Assembly: GCA_947623455.1 (NCBI GenBank)
Contig: OX392530.1
Span: forward strand, 33,139,405 to 33,203,404
Length of the DNA stretch: 64,000 nt
Origin: Mimachlamys varia
Taxonomy: Eukaryota > Mollusca > Bivalvia > Pectinida > Pectinidae
Direction of reading: 5' to 3'
In this document: positions 44,986 through 56,000 of the stretch, in pieces
How positions within the stretch are numbered: position 1 is the first letter of the stretch
How the letters are laid out: each line of letters begins with the position of its first letter
Position numbers and translations under genes: made by a program
The notes under the pieces: model-generated
The model's input: only the letters and a program-made list of their open reading frames with translations
Databases searched by the model: none
Told to the model about the DNA's origin: nothing

Positions 44986-47900
44986 GATTGTAACGTCCAG
45001 TAGTATGCCATTATTGCAATGTCCAATGGTATGCCCTTATTGTATCGTCCAGTAGTATGCCCTTATTGTAACGTCCATTAGTATGCCCTTATTGTAACGT
45101 CTAAAAGTATGCCCTTATTGTTACGTCTAATAGTATGCCCTTATTGTAACGTCCAGTAGTATGCCCTTATTATACGTCCCACTTTATGTCCTGATTGTAC
45201 AGTTACACTGTATGTCCTGATTGTACCGTGACACTGTATGTCCTGATTGTAACGTCACACTGTATGTCCTGATTGTACCGTTACACTGTATGTCCTGATT
45301 GTACCGTCAAACTGTATGTCCTGATTGTAACGTCACACTGTATGTCCTGATTGTACCGTCACACTGTATGTCCTGATTGTAACGTCACACTGTATGTCCT
45401 GATTGTACCGTCACATTGTATGACCTGATTGTACCGTCACACTGTATGTCCTGACTGTAACGTCACACCGTTGTCCTGATTGTAACGTCACAACGTAAAA
45501 TGTATGTCCTGATTGTACCGTCACATTGTATGTCCTGATTGTAACGTCAGGATGTATGTTCTGATTGTACCGTCACGATGTATGTTCTGATTGTAACGTC
45601 ACAACGTATGTCCTGCTTGAAACGTCAAACTGTATGTTCTGATTGTACATGTACCGTCACATTGTATGTTCTGATTGTACCGTCAAACTGTATGTCCTGA
45701 TTGTACCGTCACACTGTATGACTTGAATGTAACGTCACACTGTATGTCCTGATTGTAACGTCACACTGTATGTCCTGATTGTAACGTCACACTGTATGTC
45801 CTGATTGTAACGTCACACTGTACGACTTGAATGTACCGTCACACTGTATGTTCTGATTGTAACGTCACAATATATGTCCTGATTGTACCGTTACACTGTA
45901 TCTCACCTGAGTGTACCGTAAGGTCGTAATTTCTGATTGTATCGTCACACTGTATGTCCTGATTGTACCGTCACACTGAATGTCCTGATTGTAACGTTAC
46001 ACTGTATGTCCTGATTGTACTGTCACACTGTATGTCCTGATTGTACCGTCACACTGTATGTCCTGATTGTAACGTCACACTGTATGTCCTGATAGTACCG
46101 TCACACTGTATGCTCTGATTGTACCGTCACACTGTATGTCCTGATTGTAACGTCACATTGTATGTCCTGACTGTAACGTCACACTGTATGTCCTGATTGT
46201 AACGTCACACTGTATGTCCTGATGGTACCGTCACACTGTATGTCCTGATTGTAACGTCACATTGTATGTCCTGATTGTAACGTCACATTGTATGTCCTGA
46301 TTGTAACGTCATACTGTAAGTCTTGATTGTACCGTCACACTGTATGCTCTGATTGTACCGTCACACTGTATGTCCTGATTGTAACGTCACATTGTATGTC
46401 CTGATTGTAACGTCACATTGTATGTCCTGATTGTAACGTCACACTGTATGTCCTGATTGTAACGTCACATTGTATGTCCTGATTGTACTCACACTGTATG
46501 TCCTGATTGTACCGTAAAACTGTATGTCCTGATTGTAACGTCACACTGTATGTCCTGATTGTAACGTTACACTGTATGTCCTGATTGTACTGTCACACTG
46601 TATGTCCTGATTGTACCGTCACACTGTATGCTCTGATTGTACCGTCACACTGTATGTCCTGATTGTAACGTCACATTGTATGTCCTGACTGTAACGTCAC
46701 ACTGAATGTCCTGATTGTAACGTCAAACTGTATGTCCTGATGGTACCGTAAAACTGTATGTCCTGATTGTAACGTCACACTGTATGTCCTGATTGTAACG
46801 TCACACTGTATGTCCTGATTGTACCGTCACATTGTATGTCTTGATTGTAACGTCACGCTGTATGTCCTGATTGTACCGTCACACTGTATGTCCTGGTTGT
46901 ACCGTCACGCTGTATGTCCTGATTGTACCGTCCCACTGTATGTCCTGATTGTACCGTCACATTGTATGTCCTGATTGTACCGTCACATTGTATGTCCTGA
47001 TTGTACCGTCACATTGTATGTCCTGATTGTAACGTCACACTGTAAGTCTTGATTGTACCGTCACATTGTATGTCCTGATTGTAACGTCACACTGTATGTC
47101 CTGATTGTACCGTCACACTGTATGTCCTCATTGTACCGTCACATTGTATGTCCTCATTGTACCGTCACATTGTATGTCCTGATTGTTCCGTCACATTGTA
47201 TGTCCTGATTGTAACGTCACACTGTATGTTCTGATTGTACCGTCACATTGCATGTCCTGATTGTACCGTCACATTGCATGTCCTGATTGTACCGTCACAC
47301 TGTATGTCCTGATTGTACCGTCACACTGTATGTCCTGATTGTAACGTCACATTGTATGTCCTGACTGTAACGTCACACTGTATGTCCTGATTGTAACGTC
47401 ACACTGTATGTCCTGATGGTACCGTCACACTGTATGTCCTGATTGTAACGTCACATTGTATGTCCTGATTGTAACGTCACATTGTATGTCCTGATTGTAA
47501 CGTCATACTGTAAGTCTTGATTGTACCGTCACACTGTATGCTCTGATTGTACCGTCACACTGTATGTCCTGATTGTAACGTCACATTGTATGTCCTGATT
47601 GTAACGTCACATTGTATGTCCTGATTGTAACGTCACACTGTATGTCCTGATTGTAACGTCACATTGTATGTCCTGATTGTACTCACACTGTATGTCCTGA
47701 TTGTACCGTAAAACTGTATGTCCTGATTGTAACGTCACACTGTATGTCCTGATTGTAACGTTACACTGTATGTCCTGATTGTACTGTCACACTGTATGTC
47801 CTGATTGTACCGTCACACTGTATGTCCTGATTGTAACGTCACACTGAATGTCCTGATTGTACCGTCACACCGTATGCTCTGATTGTACCGTCACACTGTA

Positions 47901-49105
47901 TGTCCTGATTGTAACGTCACATTGTATGTCCTGACTGTAACGTCACACTGTATGTCCTGATTGTAACGTCACACTGTATGTCCTGATGGTACCGTCACAC
48001 TGTATGTCCTGACTGTAACGTCACACTGTATGTCCTGATTGTAACGTCACATTGTATGTCCTGATTGTAACGTCACATTGTATGTCCTGATTGTAACGTC
48101 ATACTGTAAGTCTTGATTGTACCGTCACACCGTATGCTCTGATTGTACCGTCACACTGTATGTCCTGATTGTAACGTCACATTGTATGTCCTGATTGTAA
48201 CGTCGCATTGTATGTCCTGATTGTAACGTCACACTGTATGTCCTGATTGTACCGTCACATTGTATGTCCTGATTGTACTCACACTGTATGTCCTGATTGT
48301 ACCGTAAAACTGTATGTCCTGATTGTAACGTCACACTGTATGTCCTGATTGTAACGTCACACTGTATGTCCTGATTGTACCGTCACATTGTATGTCCTGA
48401 TTGTAACGTCACGCTGTATGTCCTAATTGTACCGTCAGACTGTATGTCCTGGTTGTACCGTCACGCTGTATGTCCTGATTGTACCGTCCCACTGTATGTC
48501 CTGATTGTACCGTCACATTGTATGTCCTGATTGTACCGTCACATTGTATGTCCTGATTGTACCGTCACATTGTATGTCCTGATTGTAACGTCACACTGTA
48601 AGTCTTGATTGTACCGTCACATTGTATGTCCTGATTGTAACGTCACACTGTATGTCCTGATTGTACCGTCACACTGTATGTCCTGATTGTACCGTCACAT
48701 TGTATGTCCTCATTGTACAGTCACATTGTATGTCCTGATTGTACCGTCACATTGTATGTCCTGATTGTAACGTCACACTGTATGTTCTGATTGTACCGTC
48801 ACATTGCATGTCCTGATTGTACCGTCACATTGCATGTCCTGATTGTACCGTCACACTGTATGTCCTGATTGTACCGTCACACTGTATGTCCTGATTGTAC
48901 CGTCACACTGTATGTCCTGATTGTACCGTCACATTGTATGTCCTCATTGTACCGTCACATTGTATGTCCTGATTGTACCGTCACATTGTATGTCCTGATT
49001 GTAACGTCACACTGTATGTCCTGATTGTACCGTCACACTGTATGTCCTGATTGTACCGTCACATTGTATGTCCTGATTGTAACGTCACACTGTATGTTCT
49101 GATCC
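44986..49105 (+). repeat. 26-bp minisatellite, about 4.1 kb and 155-160 copies
   Basis: The consensus unit, starting CACTGTATGTCCTGATTGTA and ending ACGTCA, alternates with a form reading ACCGTCA. The first about 190 bases (44986-45175) are a distinct subfamily, GTAGTATGCCCTTATTGTAACGTC. Rare variants (GATGGTACC, GTACTCACACTG without CGT, GTAAGTCTTGATT) recur at fixed distances, showing larger duplicated blocks (see findings). Open frames across it are artefacts of repetition. Nearly every unit contains CGTCA, the half-site of a cAMP response element. Confidence 0.97.
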
Positions 49106-49984
49106 TACCGGTTATAGTTTGCTCCCGAAGCTCATGGTGTACGTACAGTGTACTACAATTAGCATTTGTCTATATAAAACAATGTAAACGAGCACACACA
49201 AGGATCTCTCCAGCTACAAATGAACACCATCTATCCTACTTCCACTATGTTCCTATCTCGACACAATGTATCTTTCATAGAAAATATTATCTCGAAAATT
49301 GTCTTTTTAGATTCCCCCCAAATTATACCTGTTTGAAATGAGCAGATTTTAAGGAATACAAATGAAAACATATAACAAAAGCCCGGAAAATAAACAAGAC
49401 ATTCTCCTACTCTACCCTATTATTTATCCTACAAATATGTTTGTAAAACACTTAAAATGTTATTTTTTCAACTGATATTTTTTTTTTTTATACATCTATA
49501 TCATAACGCAGATTATAACAACCCATTTGACGTCAGTGAAATTATACCTTATGAAACGAAAATAAAGACGAATAGCCTCCCCTCTAGACCTCAACCACGG
49601 TCCTGCCTCCATCCTTTACCCAATTCCTACAACAGAGTAAATACCTGGTGGAGAACCATTTGCGCTTCATCAACGAAACATGACAGAAGGCAAAAACAGC
49701 CGATATTCATCATTAATTACCATAGTAAGCATTCCTCGAGGAGATGTTATTCAGCCTGAACTGGTGAAACACACGGGGCAATAGTACAGGAGTCGGACAA
49801 AACAGACGATAAATGGGTTTACCAAGACAGCAAACCTATCCATTTTATATTTAGTTTGAACCTCACTCTACATTACGTAGCTGATCGATCGTTAACAGTT
49901 ACATGATTGTCGCATTTGTCTCCCTTTGTGCACTTTTTCATCGGCATAGTTGTTGCGAAAGCAGCAATATTTTAGCACAGGAAA
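49106..49984. other. No gene supported
   Basis: Two frames of 96 and 100 codons (49051 and 49457, plus) are open. The first partly overlaps the array and neither has gene-like support. A TGACGTCA word lies at 49528-49535. Confidence 0.4.
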
Positions 49985-50038
49985 ACGGATAATCCCTGTT
50001 GGATAATCCCTATTGGATAATCCCTGTTGGATAATCCA
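49985..50038 (+). repeat. 17-bp tandem repeat, 3-4 copies
   Basis: GGATAATCCCTGTTGGATAATCCCTATT pattern: unit GGATAATCCCTGTT plus spacer, ending with a diverged GGATAATCCATG. Confidence 0.8.
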
Positions 50039-50149
50039 TGAATGAAATATATATATATAATATTTGACATGTCTGATGAGAGAATAATTGAAGTGTTATA
50101 TAGCCCGTGTTATCTGAAGTAAACTTAAATGTACTTATTAGTATGTTTT

Positions 50150-50310
50150 ACACCCTACAAATTGCATTACATGCAACAACTATTGTCATATCTGGACGCG
50201 GCAGGTTTTTGGTGGTGGATGTACTTGTATACCTGGAGAAAATTCTACCGACCTGCGACGAGTGCCCGAGAACTGTCCAACATATGCCTCAAACAGACAA
50301 GCCAGTGTAG
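50150..50310 (-). repeat. Probable SINE family 2 copy, diverged, minus strand
   Basis: Read on the minus strand, CAGGTCGGTAGAATTTTCTCC, CCACCACCAAAAACCTG and a 5' ACAGTTCTCGGGCACTCG block align loosely with the core and 3' end of family 2. Overlapping frames on the plus strand are incidental. Confidence 0.4.
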
Positions 50311-50355
50311 TTTAATGTGATAACAATATCCGTTGATTTATGTTCATATTATATA

Positions 50356-50378
50356 CTGAAACGAAAAAGAAACGCAAC
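50356..50378 (+). repeat. Tc1 left terminal inverted repeat
   Basis: Identical, as reverse complement, to 51871-51893. The similarity ends just inside at CATGTAAAATTG versus TTCAAATTG, which keeps a short imperfect continuation. Confidence 0.9.
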
Positions 50379-50649
50379 ATGTAAAATTGTGATTAATTTT
50401 GTATTAAATATACATATCTGTATAAAAATCGCCGATATAAACATGCAACCTGCCTAACACCCATACCAATCTTCAAAATCACCCAAGTGTGACTAGAGAC
50501 CTATGCACTTCCGGCGCGGTAAAAACATCAAAAACCGTGCCTGTACAAACATATGCGTTCTTTTTTCATTCAAACCAGTATCAATTCATCACTAACATTG
50601 AGCCACATCATCGCCAATACTTTTGCAAACAATAATTCCTTTTACAATT

Positions 50650-51669
50650 ATGCCACGGTTATCAAAGGTTGATAGAGGGCGTGCTATAGCGATGCTTCTG
50701 GCAGGGAACACGCAACTTCACGTCGCTCGACAATTCAGAGTTCACAAATCGACTATTAGTCGATTAGTTTCACGTCTTAACGCAACAGGAAGAGTCGATG
50801 ACCAGCCGAGATCAGGACGTCCACGCGTAACGTCGCGACGTCAAGACCGGGTTCTTAGGTTGGCACACCTGCGTAACAGGAGATTAACGGCCGCTGAAAC
50901 GGCAAGGAATACGATTGGTAATCATAACCGTCGAATTCATCCCCAAACAGTGATCAACAGACTGCGTGAGGCTAATTTGCGTGAAAGGCGACAGTACGTT
51001 GGTTTACCACTAACACCGCAACGTCGAGCACGTCGTATGCAAAGGGCAACGGCACATATGCCCAGACGTTTTCCTTTGAGACTATGGAGGTCTATGCTCT
51101 TCACCGATGAATCTCGATTCACGTTATTTCGAGCAGATGGCCGTCAACGTGTGTACCGGCGTCGAGGCGAACGTTTTGCTGACGCCTGTGTTTTGGAACA
51201 CGACCGATTTGGGGGTGGATCAGTTATGGTTTGGGCGGGAATCTCCCATGGTTTGAAGACGCCTTTGGTGATAGTCAATGGGAATTTAACGGCCGTACGC
51301 TATCGGGATGAGATCCTTAGGCCCCATGTTGTGCCGTTTGTTAGGCAGCATCATCTAACCTTTCAGCAAGATAACGCGAGACCACACGTTGCAAGAGTCT
51401 GTAGAGACTTTCTTGCGACACAGAACATTGCTCCTATAGATTGGCCTCCATATAGCCCCGACCTGTCCCCAATCGAGCATTTGTGGGATGAATTAGACAG
51501 AAGAATTCGAAATCGCCGTAACCCCCCAAATACCCTCCCTCAGTTAGCAAATGCACTCGTCCAAGAATGGAATAACATTCCAATACGGAAAGTCAATGCC
51601 CTGATGAACTCAATGCAACAAAGAATTAGAGATGTGATAACTGTTCGAGGAGGACACACACGATATTAG
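50650..51669 (+). CDS. Tc1-type DD34E transposase, apparently intact
   Basis: This enzyme binds the terminal inverted repeats and cuts and pastes the element by the DDE nuclease mechanism. The 339-residue length from ATG 50650 is typical of Tc1. The upstream in-frame extension begins at a non-ATG codon, so 50650 is preferred. Residues about 5-50 form a first helix-turn-helix (G-R-A-I-A-M-L-L-A-G-N, V-H-K-S-T-I-S-R-L). A GRPR-type AT-hook linker is at 55-59 and a second helix-turn-helix at about 60-115. The catalytic residues are Asp153 (T-D-E-S-R-F), Asp241 (Q-D-N-A-R-P-H) and Glu276 (P-I-E-H-L-W-D). Exactly 34 residues lie between the last two, which is the Tc1 DD34E signature. There are no stops, frameshifts or missing motifs. 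Confidence 0.95.
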   Translation: MPRLSKVDRGRAIAMLLAGNTQLHVARQFRVHKSTISRLVSRLNATGRVDDQPRSGRPRVTSRRQDRVLRLAHLRNRRLTAAETARNTIGNHNRRIHPQTVINRLREANLRERRQYVGLPLTPQRRARRMQRATAHMPRRFPLRLWRSMLFTDESRFTLFRADGRQRVYRRRGERFADACVLEHDRFGGGSVMVWAGISHGLKTPLVIVNGNLTAVRYRDEILRPHVVPFVRQHHLTFQQDNARPHVARVCRDFLATQNIAPIDWPPYSPDLSPIEHLWDELDRRIRNRRNPPNTLPQLANALVQEWNNIPIRKVNALMNSMQQRIRDVITVRGGHTRY

Positions 51670-51870
51670 GGCACGGTTTCAAAACTGCTGCCATTTCAAC
51701 TTGGATTCACGTAGGGTACTACCAATCATGACCTTCTAGCAAAGTGACCTGTTCTTAAAAATCTCTAAATATTGAATAAGGATGTTACATCAATATTCAA
51801 TATTAACTATTACATATGAAATTTAAACATAATGCTCACAATTATTATTTTATTAAACCTACAATTTGAA

Positions 51871-51893
51871 GTTGCGTTTCTTTTTCGTTTCAG
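51871..51893 (-). repeat. Tc1 right terminal inverted repeat
   Basis: Reverse complement of the left end over at least 23 bases, followed outward by TATATAT. Confidence 0.9.
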
Positions 51894-52163
51894 TATATAT
51901 GGCATTTTGGCGAGTTCCTTTATTGTAGCGGAATGTAATAAAAAAATCTTACATTTGATTTTAATATATGAGCAGGCCTTAATTAGTTTCAAGGAAGTTC
52001 CTTAACTTAAGAACCTCCATAGGAAACTAGAAATGTCTGTGAGACATAAATGTTCCCTTCCCCCATATGAAATTAGTTCTTCATGCTTATTGCGTATTGC
52101 GTAAGTTTGATGACAATCGGGTCAGTAGTTATTTATATAAGCAGGTTATAATCACATTACCAT

Positions 52164-52202
52164 GGGACGGGACGGGACGGGACGCGACGGGACGGGACGG
52201 AC
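52164..52202 (+). repeat. GGGAC pentanucleotide repeat
   Basis: Seven tandem GGGAC-type units, one reading GCGAC. The G runs could form a G-quadruplex on the plus strand. Confidence 0.85.
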
Positions 52203-52221
52203 ATGAGTAACACTATATGCG

Positions 52222-52273
52222 CCCCCCCCCCTCCCCCCCCCCTCCCCCCCCTCCCCCCCCCCCCCCCCCCCTC
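52222..52273 (+). repeat. Poly-C tract broken by single T residues
   Basis: About 52 bases, all C except five T, ending at the start of the family F repeat. The minus strand is correspondingly G-rich. A long proline run translated across it is an artefact. Confidence 0.9.
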
Positions 52274-52275
52274 TT

Positions 52276-52458
52276 CTTGTCGAAGTGGCCCCACCTGAAT
52301 TATTTTCAATTCTTAGGATTTTTCTGTCAAAAGTTTCTTGTTAGTTACCGCTCAGGTTTACTTCGCTTTAGGCATATTTTTGCATGGTCGTCAACTGATT
52401 TTTTTCAGAATTTTTCAGAATCACGAAAACAATTCTGAAGTTACGTATATTGGGCCTA
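52276..52458 (+). repeat. Dispersed repeat family F, plus-strand copy
   Basis: Matches the reverse complement of 27468-27637 and ends AAGTTACGTATATTGGGCCT. The poly-C tract abuts its 5' end here but is not present in the 27-kb copy. Confidence 0.75.
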
Positions 52459-52558
52459 TGAGAACACAGATTGGAGATTTCAAGGACACTTAATTATCAT
52501 GTCCGCAATAAACTTAGGCCTCAGGGTCACACTTCTAAGTCTCAAGGACACACAACGT

Positions 52559-52715
52559 GGTCGGATGTTGTAGTGGACAGCACACTTGTCAATATAGCCG
52601 GAGGTCGATTTCCTGACAGGCAGTGAAGATGTATAGGGTCAACTGCCCAACCACGTCGGTTTTTTCGGGTACTCTGGTTTCCTCCCATGCACTGAACATC
52701 TACACAGTAGCAAGC
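52559..52715 (+). repeat. Degraded SINE family 1
   Basis: TGGTCGGATGTTGTAGTGGA, CAGCACACTTGTC, a damaged B box (GAGGTCGATTTCC), AGGGTCAACTGCCCAACCACG, TCGGGTACTCTGGTTTCCTCCCA. The 3' tail is missing. Confidence 0.7.
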
Positions 52716-53070
52716 GGTTACACAGGATAATAAAAATATTATGATGAACTAAATGAAGATAATTTTAAGGACAATGACGTCCCTAACCGTCAAAACAAAG
52801 CTCCAGTGACATACATGTACATATGTACTTCAAGTCTGCAAGGGCACTTACTCTACCGTCACAAACTCGTGTTCTAAGAAAATGGGGCGGATTTGTGTCT
52901 GCTGTTTTGCCCAAAACAATTTGTTGTTCCAAATCCGACCCTACTTACGTCAACAAAATAAAAACGAGTTCACGCAGAAGGAAGCATAAGACGAGCATTA
53001 AGAGTCAAGAACCAGTGGGAACCATTATGTATACTACGTAATACCTATCAATCAGCGTCACTGTAATGCT
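52716..53070. other. No gene seen
   Basis: A 72-codon plus frame at 52823-53041 is open but unsupported. Confidence 0.4.
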
Positions 53071-53084
53071 TTAATCAGGGCCGA

Positions 53085-53175
53085 CCCGTTGTGTAAGTAA
53101 TGGAAGCAGGTGAGCGCCACCTATATGTGATTGTTTTTCTGTAACTAATGGAGACAGGTGAGCGCCACCTATACC
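53085..53175 (+). repeat. Two-copy tandem repeat
   Basis: GTAA(G/C)TAATGGA(A/G)(G/A)CAGGTGAGCGCCACCTATA occurs twice about 54 bases apart. GGTGAGCGCCACC is itself a hyphenated palindrome. Confidence 0.75.
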
Positions 53176-53240
53176 CGGCGTTCTATGCTAGCAGTAACTT
53201 GGTTGGGTTTTTTTTGTGAATGGCGTTACCGGATATAGCA

Positions 53241-53677
53241 CTCATGCCTAATTCATGGCCTTAATGATGTAATAACTGGCACTTGTATTTACATCAACGT
53301 TGATATGATTATAATCACACGCTTAAGTGAAAGTATGACGGAACATTTCGACCTTGATATCCTCCAAAAAATCTCAAGCATAGATTTCATCCGGGCCTTA
53401 TTTTCAAAAGTTTTCATCTTGGTAGGATTACACAATGATGGACATTGAAGAAAAGATACAAATGTTAATTTATCAAATAAACATTGACTTGGCAGGGCAC
53501 CAGAGTACCCGTATGCCCTTAAATACATTAGCTGCTCTTAGGGTATTAAACGAAATTAAAGTTAACCCAGAGAAAACCTGCAATGGCGTGCAGTTGATCC
53601 CAAACCGTTTTATACCGGATCCGAGAGCAAGTGCGCTGTTCAGTTTACTATCGGAATATCTCGTCACCACACGATAG
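53241..53677 (+). pseudogene. Two overlapping coding-like frames, possibly one broken gene
   Basis: A frame open from about 53241 to a stop at 53446-53448 contains M-T-E-H-F-D-L-D-I-L-Q-K-I-S-S. A second frame starts at ATG 53435, overlaps its end by 14 bases in another phase, and runs 80 codons to 53677 (M-M-D-I-E-E-K-I-Q-M-L and later N-P-E-K-T-C-N-G-V-Q). Both have better composition than random open frames. They may be one gene split by a frameshift, two exons, or a mobile-element relic. No family was recognised. The minus strand is also open over much of the region, which lowers confidence. Confidence 0.28.
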
Positions 53678-54249
53678 TACAATGTATGCATGATGACACC
53701 AACAAGAGCATCTGCATTTGATTATCACTTGAATCCCTATAAAGATTACTTCCGGTGAGAGCCCGCTAGCGTGTCCACCAATTGCAAGATCTCTGAATAT
53801 GATCTGGGAATATGATCTTGATGTTTAAACAAGTCGCTTGCCATTGACTCATTAAAACATTGTGTTAAACTGTGTCATTAACTGCACGGGTAAACCTAAT
53901 GTCTTTGGTCAACTGCTACAACATACATATATAGGAAAGCTTTTTCTATTACCATTGACACTACAGGGATATTCGTAATTTTACCGATGTGAGATTTTCT
54001 TTTCTCTTGCTCTGGACAGGCCTAGAGTTATCCACACTTTTACCGGACTTTTTTTTATCTCACCCTAGTGTTGAGACAAGCTGTACACGTGCTTTTTGCA
54101 CGTTCTCAACAATTGTATGGCGTCATAGCAACAATACCATGATGTCACGGCAACAACTGAATGACGTGACGTCGACAATTTAATCACATCACATCAGTAA
54201 TGTCTTGTATTGATGTAACGTCAATATCAGATAATAAAAGTTTAGAGAA

Positions 54250-54365
54250 AAATAGTTATTCACCCCTTGGGGTATCTCAACTCTTGGGGTAAGATTCTAA
54301 AGCAACTGTACCAAACACTATCCCCTTGTCTAACCCCCGAGGGGTTGAAATATTCTGTTAGTCTA
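54250..54365 (+). repeat. Inverted repeat around CCCTTGGGG words
   Basis: CACCCCTTGGGGTATCTCAACTCTTGGGGTAAG is followed about 60 bases later by CCCCTTG..CCCCCGAGGGGTTGAAATA, whose reverse complement resembles it. A hairpin or small terminal-inverted-repeat element is possible. Confidence 0.4.
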
Positions 54366-55006
54366 TCTATCGTGACAGTGAGGTTATAGTCCATTCAATG
54401 AACTGTGCGTATTCTGTAGACGACTTACACGTACACTAATAGTGTTGATGGTTGGTTGGCACCTCTCCCGGTATGAATCGCGGGGGAGGAAGAACTAATA
54501 TCACTTAGGAGGATTCATATTAAAAGAATCATTGCTGCAATTGTATATGTCTGGCTGCAGTGGCTCGTTCATGGTTCTTCACGCCCAGCTTTATTGGTTT
54601 GTGTTTCGTCAAACAACGCCCTTTTAGAGGTCAGGAATAAAAGTAACTCCTTGGCAAAACTAAGACAAATACAGACATACCCAAGGTCAGGAAAACCGCA
54701 GTCCTTGGCCTATCGAGTACAAAAACCTCTCCGATAGCAGACGATTTTCCTTTTGTAAGTGACAAACAACGGCATTCCCTCCAAAAGGTCATTAAAAAGG
54801 GCTCCCTAAATTAAGGAAAGAGGACATTGGGCTTCCTAGTATAACATCAACAACAACCGGTTTGTCCGTTTTGAAATATAATATAGTATCGGGTATAAAA
54901 CGTGGCGGACTTGTAATACTTTATACGGACCTGGAAATACTTTATAACAGCTCGTTTGAAATTACATGCAGGATCAGAATACTACGTCCGACTTTACGAA
55001 TGGTTG
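54366..55006. other. No gene seen
   Basis: No supported exon between the inverted repeat and the 43-bp array. Confidence 0.45.
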
Positions 55007-56000
55007 GTCAGCAGTACGAGATAGATAAGTCTGACCTTATTAATGGTAGGTCAGCAGTACCAGATAGGTAAGCCTGACCTTACTAATGGAAGGTCAGCAG
55101 TACCAGATAGGTAAGTGTGACCTTACTAATGGAAGGTCAGCAGTACCAGATAGATAAGTCTGGCCTTATTAATGGTAAGTCAGCAGTACGAGATAGATAA
55201 GTCTGACCTTATTAATGGTAGGTCAGCAGTACCAGATAGGTAAGTCTGACCTTATTAATGGTAGGTCAGCAGTACCAGATAGGTAAGTCTGACCTTATTA
55301 ATGGTAGGTCAGCAGTACCAGATAGGTAAGTCTGACCTTATTAATGGTAGGTCAGCAGTACCAGATAGGTAAGTCTGACCTTATTAATGGTAAGTCAGCA
55401 GTACGAGATAGATAAGTCTGGCCTTATTAATGGTAGGTCAGCAGTACGGGATAGATAAGTCTGACCTTATTAATGGTAGGTCAGCAGTACGAGATAGATA
55501 AGTCTGGCCTAATTTATGGTAGGTCAGCAGTACCAGATAGGTAAGTCTGACCTTATTAATGGTAAGTCAGCAGTACCAGATAGATAAGTCTGGCCTTATT
55601 TATGGTAGGTCAGCAGTACCAGATAGGTAAGTTTGACCTTTCTAATGGTAGGTCAGCAGTACCAGATCGGTAAGTTTGACCTTTCTAATGATAGGCCAGC
55701 AGTACCCGATAGGTAAGTTTGACCTTTCTAATGATAGGCCAGCAGTACCAGATAGGTAAGTTTGACCTTTCTAATGGTAGGTCAGCAGTACCAGATAGGT
55801 AAGTTTGACTTTACTAATGGTAGGTCAGCAGTAACAGATAGGTAAGTTTGACTTTACTAATGGTAGGTCAGCAGTACCAGATAGGTAAGTGTGACCTTTC
55901 TAATGGTAGGTCAGCAGTACCAGATAGGTAAGTCTGACCTTACTAATGGTAGGTCAGCAGTACCAGATAGGTAAGTTTGACCTTTCTAATGGTAGGTCAG
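55007..56000 (+). repeat. 43-bp minisatellite, about 23 copies
   Basis: The 43-base unit starts GGTCAGCAGTACCAGATAGG and continues TAAGTCTGACCTTATTAATG. Variants include ACGAGATAGATAAG in the 5' half and TTGACCTTTCTAATG in the 3' half, so the two halves have different histories. Most units contain GATAGGTAAGT, a consensus splice-donor word. Confidence 0.97.

Larger units (their letters stand above)
50356..51893 (+). mobile_element. Tc1/mariner element with matching terminal inverted repeats
   Basis: The left end TACTGAAACGAAAAAGAAAC, continuing GCAAC (50354-50378), is exactly mirrored by the right end GTTGC then GTTTCTTTTTCGTTTCAGTA (51871-51895). TA dinucleotides at 50354-50355 and 51894-51895 fit the TA target duplication of this superfamily, although the flanks are TA-rich so the exact border is ambiguous by a few bases. 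The inverted repeats match over at least 25 bases. Element length is about 1.54 kb with a single intact transposase frame. The perfect ends and open frame suggest a recent insertion. Confidence 0.93.

Noticed and set aside
48125..48334. 69-codon frame in the 26-bp array
   Set aside because: It is the translation of a tandem repeat whose unit length is not a multiple of three. The frame is open only because the unit lacks stops.
52217..52438. 73-codon frame starting with a long proline run
   Set aside because: It is a translation of the poly-C tract and the family F repeat.
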